The notes below the pieces were generated by a model. It searched no databases and was not told the origin of the DNA. It was given only the letters and a program-made list of their open reading frames with translations. From JAWVZB01 sp033722375 (GTDB taxonomy: Bacteria; Actinomycetota; Nitriliruptoria; Nitriliruptorales; Nitriliruptoraceae), in contig JAWVZB010000087.1 of the NCBI GenBank assembly GCA_033722375.1, positions 1-12,991 on the forward strand: DNA of 12,991 bases, in the 5' to 3' direction. The stretch's first letter is position 1, and every line of letters starts with the position of its first letter. A program made the translations under genes and the position numbers. This document shows positions 1 to 9,316 of the stretch, piece after piece.

Positions 1-71
1 AGCGGCGACTCCAGCCCGTGAGGGCGGTTGGCGCAGGGGTAGGACCGCGACGAGTCGGACCCGCTACCGGT

Positions 72-125
72 AACTTCCGTCGCATGCGACGGACCGATCG
101 GTTCCGTCGCACTGCGCCGGAAGTT
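72..125. repeat. Nested palindromes downstream of the aconitase gene
   Basis: A perfect 18-base palindrome (TCCGTCGCATGCGACGGA) occupies 76-93. The 10-mer TTCCGTCGCA at 75-84 recurs at 102-111, and there it pairs with 113-122 with one mismatch, giving a second imperfect palindrome. A short palindrome (ACCGATCGGT) sits between them at 93-102, and the outer ends AACTTCCG (72-79) and CGGAAGTT (118-125) are also inverted. The block begins 26 bases past the aconitase stop on the minus strand. No T-rich tract follows the stems, so a standard intrinsic terminator is not clear. It could be a tandem-hairpin 3' end, or a tandem operator of a gene lying off the left edge. The structure is seen directly; its role is inferred. 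Confidence 0.5.
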
Positions 126-151
126 TCCGAGCGGCGCGAAGCAGACCGCTC

Positions 152-2125
152 CTAGGACGACTCCAACTTCGCCTTCATCACGTTCATGACGCCGCCCTCG
201 AAGATCGACTCGAGCTGGTCGTCGGACAGCTCGTGCATGACGGTGAGCGTCTCGCCCTTGGTCACGTTCTCGACCTCGACGTCCTGACCCGACTGGAGCT
301 GCTCGCGGAGGCCCGTGATCTTCAGGGTGTCGCCCTGGTCGATGCGGTCGTGGTCGTCGTAGTCCTTGAAGCGCAGGGGGACGACGCCGAAGTTGGCGAG
401 GTTCTGCCAGTGGAGACGCGCGTACTCCTTGGCGATCACGAAGCGCAGACCGAGGTAGCGCGGCGCGATCGCGGCGTGCTCTCGGGAGCTGCCCTGGCCG
501 TAGTTGGTCCCGCCGATGACGACGTGCCCACCTTCCTGGTCGCGGGCCTCGGCGGCACGCCGGGGGTAGGTCTCGTCGACGATGTCGAAGGTGAACTCGC
601 TGATCTTGGGGATGTTCGACCGGAACGGCAGCACCTCGGTGCCGGCGCGCAGGATCTCGTCGGTGGAGATGTCGTCACCGACCTTGAGCACGACCGGCAG
701 CTCGAGCTCGTCGGGGAGCTCCTCGAACTCGGGCAACGACTCGATGTTGGGGCCCTTGCGGAGCTCGACCTGGCGGGAGTCCTCGGGGGGAGGTGGCTCG
801 ACGAGCATCTGGGTGTTGATGATGATCTCGTCGGGCTCGTCGATCCGCGGGTAGTCGATCTCGTACTTGTTCGCGAGGTCACGCGGGTCGGTGATGACGC
901 CCGTCAGGGCCGACGCGGTCGCGGTCTCGGGGGAGCAGAGGTAGACCTCGTCCTCCTTGGTGCCGGAGCGGCCGGGGAAGTTGCGTGGGACGGTGCGGAC
1001 GCTGATCGCGTCGGAGGCGGGCGCCTGCCCCATCCCGATGCAGCCGTTGCAGCCGGCCTGGTGGAGCCGCGCTCCGGCGTGGAGGAGCGGGGTCAGGTAG
1101 CCCTCGGCGGAGAGGTTCTCGAGGATCTGGCGGGAGGTGGGGTTGATGTCGAACGACACGCGGGGGTGGGCCTGGGCGTCGGCGCGGCGGCAGATCTCGG
1201 CGGCGACGGCGAAGTCCCGGAAGCCGGGGTTGGCTGACGAGCCGATGTAGGACTGGGCGATCTCCTGGCCGGCGACCTCGCTGACGGGCACCACGTTGTC
1301 GGGATTGGAGGGCTTGGCGATCAGGGGCACGAGCTCGGAGAGGTCGATCTCCTCGTGCTCGTCATAGCCGGGGTCCTCGTCGGCGACCAGCTCGACCCAG
1401 TCGTCCTCGCGCCCCTGTCGGCGGAGGAAGCGCTTGACCTCCTCGTCGGACGGGAAGATCGAGGTCGTGGCGCCGAGCTCGGCACCCATGTTGCAGATGA
1501 CGTGCCGGTCCATGCACGACAGCGCGTCGAGACCCGGTCCGTAGTACTCGATGATCTTGCCGAACGCCCCGTCGGCGCTGTGGCGGCGGAGCATCTCGAG
1601 GATGACGTCCTTCGCGGAGACCCAGTCGGGGAGCTCGCCGGTGAGCTTCACCCCCCAGATCTCGGGCATCTTGATCCGAAGCGGCTCGCCGGCCATGGCC
1701 AGCGCCACGTCGAGGCCTCCGGAGCCGATCGCGATCATGCCGATGGCACCGGCGGCCGGGGTGTGCGAGTCAGAGCCGGTCATCGTCTTGCCCGGCTTGC
1801 CGAACCGTTCCTGGTGGACCGGGTGCGAGACCCCGTTGCCCGGGCGGGAGTACCAGACCCCGAAGCGCTCGCAGGCGCTCTTCAGGAACAGGTGGTCGTC
1901 GGGGTTCTTGTGGTCCTCCTGGATGAGGTTGTGGTCCACGTACTGCGCGGACACCTCGGTCTTGACCCGGTCGAGCCCCATGGCCTCGAGCTCGAGCATC
2001 ACGAGCGTGCCGGTGGCGTCCTGGGTGAGGGTCTGGTCGATCCGGATCCCGATCGGGGTGCCGGGTTCCATCTCGCCTTCGACGAGGTGGTCGTCGATGA
2101 TCTTCTTCGCCACGCTGAAGCCCAC
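152..2125 (-). CDS. acn: Aconitate hydratase, short Aquifex-type form
   Basis: This cytoplasmic enzyme of the TCA cycle interconverts citrate and isocitrate via cis-aconitate. The 657-residue length and continuous order match the short Aquifex-type aconitases: three-lobed aconitase domain at about 1-420, linker at about 420-475, swivel domain at about 475-620. Visible motifs are the IDQTLTQDATGT segment (29-40), GSDSHTPAAG (117-126) with the DSH active-site triplet, NMGAELGATTS (212-222), the cluster motif CNGC (359-362) followed by IGMGQAP, and the swivel motif GQGSSREHAA (543-552) with the catalytic Ser-Arg. The usual GSCTNS motif, which provides the first iron-sulfur cysteine, reads GSSANP here (Ser297). 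The start is a GTG with GGAGGGA five bases upstream. It is divergent from the dynamin-like gene and stops with TAG. The family is certain; whether the odd cluster site is fully active as aconitase is not known. Confidence 0.95.
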   Translation of the reverse strand: MGFSVAKKIIDDHLVEGEMEPGTPIGIRIDQTLTQDATGTLVMLELEAMGLDRVKTEVSAQYVDHNLIQEDHKNPDDHLFLKSACERFGVWYSRPGNGVSHPVHQERFGKPGKTMTGSDSHTPAAGAIGMIAIGSGGLDVALAMAGEPLRIKMPEIWGVKLTGELPDWVSAKDVILEMLRRHSADGAFGKIIEYYGPGLDALSCMDRHVICNMGAELGATTSIFPSDEEVKRFLRRQGREDDWVELVADEDPGYDEHEEIDLSELVPLIAKPSNPDNVVPVSEVAGQEIAQSYIGSSANPGFRDFAVAAEICRRADAQAHPRVSFDINPTSRQILENLSAEGYLTPLLHAGARLHQAGCNGCIGMGQAPASDAISVRTVPRNFPGRSGTKEDEVYLCSPETATASALTGVITDPRDLANKYEIDYPRIDEPDEIIINTQMLVEPPPPEDSRQVELRKGPNIESLPEFEELPDELELPVVLKVGDDISTDEILRAGTEVLPFRSNIPKISEFTFDIVDETYPRRAAEARDQEGGHVVIGGTNYGQGSSREHAAIAPRYLGLRFVIAKEYARLHWQNLANFGVVPLRFKDYDDHDRIDQGDTLKITGLREQLQSGQDVEVENVTKGETLTVMHELSDDQLESIFEGGVMNVMKAKLESS

Positions 2126-2278
2126 GGCGTTCCCTCCGGGTCGGTTGGTCGCTGGCTTCGAACCTAGTCACGTCGCGACGGTCCGCGGCCCCCCATGGCC
2201 GTCCGGACGGTCACACAGCGGTCAAGGTCACGGCTGTCACTGCCGATGACTAGTGCTGACCGGATGAGGGGTAGCCCC

Positions 2279-4003
2279 GTGTGGAGCCAGCTCGGACCCA
2301 TCGCGCGTCGCCGCGCGGAGCTCGGCGCGCTCGTCACCGACGCCCAGGAGGCGTGGAGTGACCTCGGCGCCCCGGACGGCTTCGTGGCCGGCGAGCTCGC
2401 AGCGCTGAGGCAACGACTGCAACACCAGCACGCCACCGTCGGGGTGTTCGGACTCATCAAGCGAGGCAAGTCGACGCTCGTCAACGCGCTCGTCGGCGCC
2501 GAGGCCTCCCGCATGCGCGCGGTCCCCGAGACGGCCGTGCCCGTGCGCGTAACCCACAGCGACTCGTCGTTCGCCCGGGTCCACCTCGTGGACGGCCGCG
2601 TCCTCGACGTGGAGCCCGACGAGGTCCACACCTACACCTCCCAGGCGGAGAACCAGGGCAACCGCCGGGGCGTGGTCATGGTCGAGCGGGGCGTGGACTC
2701 GCCGATCCTCGAGGGCGGGGTGGACGTGGTCGACCTGCCGGGGCTCGACGACGCCGAGGCCGACGAGACCTACACCCGCCGCACCCTCCAGCAGCTCGAC
2801 ACCGTCGACGCCGGGGTGGTCGTGTTCCAGTCGCCCCCGACCGTCAGCGGCACCGAGCTCGACTTCCTCCAGGAGGTCGTGAGCTCGCACCCCCGAAAGG
2901 TCGTGGTGGTCTGCAACTTCTATCCGCAGCACTTCGATGACCCCGACACCCGCGAAGCGGTCATGGAGTACACGCTCCGCCAGCTCGACTCCCGTGGTCT
3001 CGGTCGGATCGAGCTCGTCCCCGTGTGTGCGCTGCGGCTCTGGGAGGCGGCCCGCGACCGCGACCCCGTCCAGTGGGGCGAGGGCGGCGGCCACGAGCTG
3101 GACCGTGCGCTCGAACAGACACTCCTGCGTTCGCTCCGAGGCGGGTTGGTGCGGCAGTCGGGTCAGGACCTGGCCCGCACCCTCCAGGTCGCGCTCGGGC
3201 AGGTGGAGCTCCTCGAGCGCGCCCAGGGGCCCAACTCGGATGCGATCGTGGCCGCGCTCCACAAGCGGCTCGAGACCCCCGCCCAGAAGGCGGAGGGGCG
3301 CCGCCGACGGCTCGAGGGCGTGCGCATCCAGGCACGAACCATCATCCAGCAGGTGGTGCAGGCCTCCGAGCAGGGCATCACCGAGGCCGACTCCGTCGAG
3401 GACGTCCGGGTCGAGCTGGACCGCTTCCGCCGGGCGCTCGAGGTCCAGGCAGAGGAGGCCACCCGGGTCGTGCTCCGCCAGCTCGTCGACGACCCCCGGC
3501 GACGGGAGACCTTGCTGTCCGAGCTCGCGGACTGGCGCGACGGGGGCGTGCACGTCGAGGGCCGGGACACACCGGCGACCGCCGCGACCGCCAAAGGCGC
3601 CGCGGTCGGTGGTGTGCTCGGCGGTGCCGGCCTGACGCTGCTCGCGACGGCACTCGGCCCCGTCGGCCTCGTGGCCGGAGCGCTGGCTGGCTCCCTCCTC
3701 GGGCGCAGCGCCGCGAAGCAGCAGACGGTCCGAGCGGCGAAGGAGCAGGCGCTGGCGGCCATGGAGGAGATCGCCGACCAGGTGGTGGCCGACCTCGAGG
3801 ACCGCACCGAAGCGGCGCTGTCCATGGTCGAGCAACGCGAGACCCGCCGCCACGAGACGTTCGACCGCGACCTCCAGGCCGTGCTCGAGCACGTCACCCA
3901 CGGCAGCGACGCGTGGCGCGAGCCGGCCGCGCGGCTGCGCGAGCTGTGCGAGGACGCCGACGTGGTGCGGTCGGGCGCCCCGCGCCTGGCAGCCACGGGC
4001 TGA
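2279..4003 (+). CDS. Dynamin-like GTPase with membrane hairpin
   Basis: This is a large GTPase of the bacterial dynamin-like group, expected to bind and remodel or protect the cytoplasmic membrane. Counting from GTG 2279 (574 residues), the GTPase domain covers about 50-260: P-loop GLIKRGKST (58-66), switch-I threonine in ETAVPV (84-89), and DLPG (152-155). At the G4 position, after a run of valines, the sequence is CNFYPQ (212-217) rather than N/TKxD. A long helical, charged region follows (about 270-425), then a glycine-rich hydrophobic stretch (about 438-476) broken by LGPVG, which looks like a membrane-inserting hairpin. A helical tail (about 480-560) ends the protein. I chose GTG 2279 because GAGGGG lies seven bases before it. 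The frame stays open to an ATG at 2195 (602 residues), but that ATG lacks a ribosome-binding site. It stands alone rather than as a tandem dynA-dynB pair, and converges on nfo with 25 bases between stops. The exact subfamily is not assigned. Confidence 0.85.
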   Translation: MWSQLGPIARRRAELGALVTDAQEAWSDLGAPDGFVAGELAALRQRLQHQHATVGVFGLIKRGKSTLVNALVGAEASRMRAVPETAVPVRVTHSDSSFARVHLVDGRVLDVEPDEVHTYTSQAENQGNRRGVVMVERGVDSPILEGGVDVVDLPGLDDAEADETYTRRTLQQLDTVDAGVVVFQSPPTVSGTELDFLQEVVSSHPRKVVVVCNFYPQHFDDPDTREAVMEYTLRQLDSRGLGRIELVPVCALRLWEAARDRDPVQWGEGGGHELDRALEQTLLRSLRGGLVRQSGQDLARTLQVALGQVELLERAQGPNSDAIVAALHKRLETPAQKAEGRRRRLEGVRIQARTIIQQVVQASEQGITEADSVEDVRVELDRFRRALEVQAEEATRVVLRQLVDDPRRRETLLSELADWRDGGVHVEGRDTPATAATAKGAAVGGVLGGAGLTLLATALGPVGLVAGALAGSLLGRSAAKQQTVRAAKEQALAAMEEIADQVVADLEDRTEAALSMVEQRETRRHETFDRDLQAVLEHVTHGSDAWREPAARLRELCEDADVVRSGAPRLAATG

Positions 4004-4028
4004 CCTCACCGGGCGAGTCCGCGGTGCG

Positions 4029-4796
4029 TCAGAGGCGCTCGCGGATCCAGGCGATGTCGCCGGCCTGGTCACCGTCGTCGCCGTCCGGTGTCTCGACCAC
4101 GACGTCGGCGCCGGCGGCGCGCACGACCTCCACGAGGAGCTCGGGATCGATCGTGCCGGCACCGAGGTTCTGATGGCGGTCACGCCCCGATCCGAAGTCG
4201 TCCTTGGAATCGTTGAGATGGACGAGGTCGATCCCGCCGGTGATGGCCGTCAGGCGCTCGACCGCGTCGTCGAGCTTCTCGCCGGCGGCGTGGGTGTGGC
4301 AGGTGTCGAGGCAGAACCCGAACGGCGTGCCGACGTCCGCGAGCTCGTCCCAGAGGCGCGCGACGGTGTCGAAGTAGCGCGTGACGGCGTTGTTGCCGCC
4401 GGCGGTGTTCTCGATCAGGATCGGCAGGTCGGTCTCGAGCCGCTCGAGCGTCTTCCGCCAGTTGGCCAGCCCCTCGGCGATGTCGTCGTCCTCGGGGAGG
4501 TGCCCACCGTGGACGATGACGCCCTCGGCACCGATCGACTCGGCCGCGCGGACCGTCTTCTCGAGGAGCTGCCGTGAGGGGTGGCGAACACGGTTGTTGG
4601 TGGTGGCGACGTTGATCAGGTACGGCGCGTGGACGTAGATCCCGACGTCGGATCCGCGCAGCTCGTCGGCGTCGTCGCGGACCTTGGGAGCCTTGTAGCT
4701 CTGCGGTGGCGACAGGAAGATCTGCACGACCTCCGCGCCCCGCTCTTCGGCGGCGGCGAGGGGGTCTCGACTCGAGACGTGGGCACCGATACGCAT
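4029..4796 (-). CDS. nfo: Endonuclease IV (AP endonuclease)
   Basis: Endonuclease IV cleaves DNA 5' to abasic sites and trims blocked 3' ends in base-excision repair, using three zinc ions in a TIM barrel. All nine metal ligands known from E. coli Nfo have counterparts: His56 (YVHAPYL), His96 (VHGGH), Glu129 (ENTAGG), Asp164 and His167 (CLDTCHTHAAG), His193 (HLNDSK), Asp206 and His208 (GRDRHQNLGAG) and Glu235 (VVETPDG). At 255 residues it is shorter than E. coli Nfo (285) but complete, close to actinobacterial homologues. The start is ATG 4796, giving the conserved N-terminus MRIGAHVS. No Shine-Dalgarno precedes it; instead a -10-like hexamer lies six bases upstream, suggesting a leaderless message. 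It is divergent from gcvP (113 bases) and convergent with the dynamin-like gene. Confidence 0.96.
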   Translation of the reverse strand: MRIGAHVSSRDPLAAAEERGAEVVQIFLSPPQSYKAPKVRDDADELRGSDVGIYVHAPYLINVATTNNRVRHPSRQLLEKTVRAAESIGAEGVIVHGGHLPEDDDIAEGLANWRKTLERLETDLPILIENTAGGNNAVTRYFDTVARLWDELADVGTPFGFCLDTCHTHAAGEKLDDAVERLTAITGGIDLVHLNDSKDDFGSGRDRHQNLGAGTIDPELLVEVVRAAGADVVVETPDGDDGDQAGDIAWIRERL

Positions 4797-4802
4797 GCCG
4801 CG

Positions 4803-4808
4803 ATGGTA
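4803..4808 (-). promoter_or_regulatory. Candidate -10 box of a leaderless nfo transcript
   Basis: Read on the minus strand the hexamer is TACCAT, fitting the actinobacterial TAnnnT pattern. Six bases (CGCGGC) separate it from the A of the nfo ATG, which places the expected transcription start at or next to the start codon. No Shine-Dalgarno precedes this ATG, consistent with a leaderless message. No convincing -35 hexamer is visible. Confidence 0.4.
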
Positions 4809-4867
4809 CGGGTGACCGCCCGGTGGGCAGACCGTCGCTGCAAGGCGTCTTTGCCGCGCCCCGACGT

Positions 4868-4909
4868 GGGTGGTTCCCTGCGGGACAACGCCTCCGCAGG
4901 AACCGACCC
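4868..4909 (+). promoter_or_regulatory. Hairpin enclosing the gcvP ribosome-binding site
   Basis: GGTTCCCTGCGG (4872-4883) pairs with CCGCAGGAACC (4894-4904), eleven base pairs with one bulged C and a ten-base loop. After a small internal loop, GGG (4868-4870) can also pair with CCC (4907-4909), so the stem reaches the base before the GTG start at 4910. The only Shine-Dalgarno-like sequence, AGGA at 4898-4901, lies inside the 3' arm. If transcribed, this structure would hide the ribosome-binding site, so it may control translation. It does not resemble the conserved glycine riboswitch core. The pairing is seen in the sequence; regulation is inferred. Confidence 0.5.
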
Positions 4910-7759
<2,850 letters not shown>

Positions 7760-7766
7760 GCCCGTG

Positions 7767-9242
7767 TCAGTGGCGGGACTGCTCGAGCCAACGCAGCAGC
7801 GTGCGCGTGGCTGCGCCGGTGCCCCCCGGCGAGTGGTGGTAGCGGGCCTTTGACGCCCAGGCGGGACCGGCGATGTCGAGGTGGACCCACGGCTCGTCGT
7901 CGACGAACTCGCGGAGGAACAGCCCTGCGATCGTGGCGCCGCCCCCGTTGCCGCGTCCGATGTTGTCGATGTCGGCGATCTCGGAGTCGAGGTTCTCGCG
8001 CAGGTCCTCCCACAGCGGCATGTGCCACATCGACTCGCCGGCGTCGTCGGCGGCGGTGAGCACCTGCCGGAGCAGGTCGTCGTCGTTGCTGAACGCGGCC
8101 ATGGCGTAGTCCCCGGGCGCCCGCTGGGCCGCGCCCGACAGCGTCGCCACGTCGACGAGCGCGTCGGGGTCGTGCACGGCCGCGTAGCTCAGGGCGTCGG
8201 CCATCACGAGCCGCCCCTCCGCGTCGGTGTTCATCACCTCGACCGTGGTGCCGTTGCGGATGCGGATCACGTCTGAGGGTCGCTGGGCGTCGCCGGAGGG
8301 CATGTTCTCGGCCACCCCGCAGACAGCGACGACCGAGACGCGCAGGTCGAGGTCCGGCAGGACGCTCATCGCGCCGACGATGGCTCCGGCCCCGCCCATG
8401 TCGGCCTTCATGTGCTCCATGATCTCGCTGGGGCGCTTCAGCGAGATCCCGCCCGTGTCGAACACGATCCCTTTCCCGACGAGGTAGACCGTGGCGACCG
8501 CGTCCTCGACCTCGTGCCGGAGGATCAGCATGCGGGGCGGCCGCGACGACCCTCTGCCGACGGCCAGCACGCCGCCGCACTTCTCGTCTGCCAGCCGGGA
8601 CTCGTCCCAGATCTCCACCTCGACCCCGTCCGGCATGGCGTTGGCCGCCGCCTCGCAGAAGCGCGCGGGGGACTTGTGGGCCGGAGGGGTGTTGACGAGA
8701 TCGCGTGCGAGCGTGGTGGCGCGTGCGTGCGCGGTGGCGAGGTGCACGGCCTCCTCGGCTTCGTCCTCCAGCGCGGCAGGGACGGCCAGCACCACCTCGC
8801 GGAGCGCTGGCGGGTCTGGCTCGGAGCGGTGGTCGAGGTAGCGGTAGGCACCGAGCAGCGCCCCTTCCCCGGCGGCCCGCAGTGTCTCCGCGTCAGGGCT
8901 GACGAGCGGGAGCGCCATCACCACCGATGCGACGTCGCCCGCGAGCTGTCGCGTCGCGGTGCCGGCCGCCCGGCGGACCTGTTCCGGATCCAGCGAGTCC
9001 AGCCGCCCCAGACCGACCAACACCACCCGCTTGGCGGGCAGCCCTGCCCCGGCGAGCACCGACAGGTCCCCGACGTCCCCGCGGAAGTCCGCGTCGCGTG
9101 GCACCTCGTCGTAGCCGAGCGCATCGAGGGCAGCCCGTGCACCGGGCGTCTCGAACGCCCCGCGGAAGACGGGCACGACCAACGCGTCGGTCTCGATCTC
9201 CAACGGATCCTGGGAGGTGGCGCTGAGCTCGGGGAGGTCCAC
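7767..9242 (-). CDS. pepA: Leucyl aminopeptidase, peptidase family M17
   Basis: This is a cytosolic di-metal aminopeptidase that removes N-terminal residues during peptide turnover, normally a hexamer. At 491 residues it has the usual length, with a variable N-terminal domain (about 1-170) and a conserved C-terminal catalytic domain. Active-site motifs are GKGIVFDTGGISLK (256-269), with Lys257 and Asp262 as metal ligands and Lys269 catalytic; MKADMGGAGA (278-287) with ligand Asp281; and NTDAEGRLVMADAL (338-351) with ligands Asp340 and Glu342 and catalytic Arg344. The start is a GTG with GGAG eight bases upstream. The stop is seven bases from the gcvP stop, so the two messages must overlap or end within each other's genes. 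The unrecognised membrane-protein gene lies 74 bases upstream on the same strand, so co-transcription is possible. Substrate preference cannot be read from the sequence. Confidence 0.95.
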   Translation of the reverse strand: MDLPELSATSQDPLEIETDALVVPVFRGAFETPGARAALDALGYDEVPRDADFRGDVGDLSVLAGAGLPAKRVVLVGLGRLDSLDPEQVRRAAGTATRQLAGDVASVVMALPLVSPDAETLRAAGEGALLGAYRYLDHRSEPDPPALREVVLAVPAALEDEAEEAVHLATAHARATTLARDLVNTPPAHKSPARFCEAAANAMPDGVEVEIWDESRLADEKCGGVLAVGRGSSRPPRMLILRHEVEDAVATVYLVGKGIVFDTGGISLKRPSEIMEHMKADMGGAGAIVGAMSVLPDLDLRVSVVAVCGVAENMPSGDAQRPSDVIRIRNGTTVEVMNTDAEGRLVMADALSYAAVHDPDALVDVATLSGAAQRAPGDYAMAAFSNDDDLLRQVLTAADDAGESMWHMPLWEDLRENLDSEIADIDNIGRGNGGGATIAGLFLREFVDDEPWVHLDIAGPAWASKARYHHSPGGTGAATRTLLRWLEQSRH

Positions 9243-9316
9243 GGTGGAGGCTCCAGGGTCGGGGCGTGGGGGTTCGGGCGGGGCGTGTCAGCCTACGCGC
9301 CCCGCCGCATCGCGTT

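Noticed and set aside
1..71. A tRNA or a gene end at the left edge
   Set aside because: No cloverleaf could be built, and the plus-strand frames that stop here (at 21, 73 and 154) have no recognisable protein tail.
233..1237. Long plus-strand open frame opposite the aconitase gene
   Set aside because: It is a by-product of GC-rich third positions: the translation is low-complexity and Val/Gly/Leu-rich, and the minus strand encodes clear aconitase motifs. The same holds for the other long frames opposite acn, the GTPase gene, gcvP, pepA and the di-iron gene.
2199..2258. Repeated GTCA motifs and a 12-base palindrome (CCGTCCGGACGG) between acn and the GTPase gene
   Set aside because: Four GTCA copies have irregular spacing and no paired promoter boxes I trust. 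A possible acn -10 (TAGGTT on the minus strand, 2161-2166) lacks a -35. Too weak to list as sites.
2195..2278. Upstream ATG starts (2195, 2246, 2264) for the dynamin-like GTPase
   Set aside because: None has a ribosome-binding site, while GTG 2279 has GAGGGG at seven bases. The extra residues are Arg/Ser-rich with no recognisable domain. They are not excluded outright.
4706..4909. N-terminal extension of gcvP by 68 codons
   Set aside because: It overlaps the start of nfo, is arginine- and glycine-rich, and would make the protein longer than the family; GTG 4910 gives the expected N-terminus.
4797..4909. Glycine riboswitch before gcvP
   Set aside because: Considered because of the gene, but the conserved aptamer core is not visible and the 113-base gap is short for a tandem aptamer.
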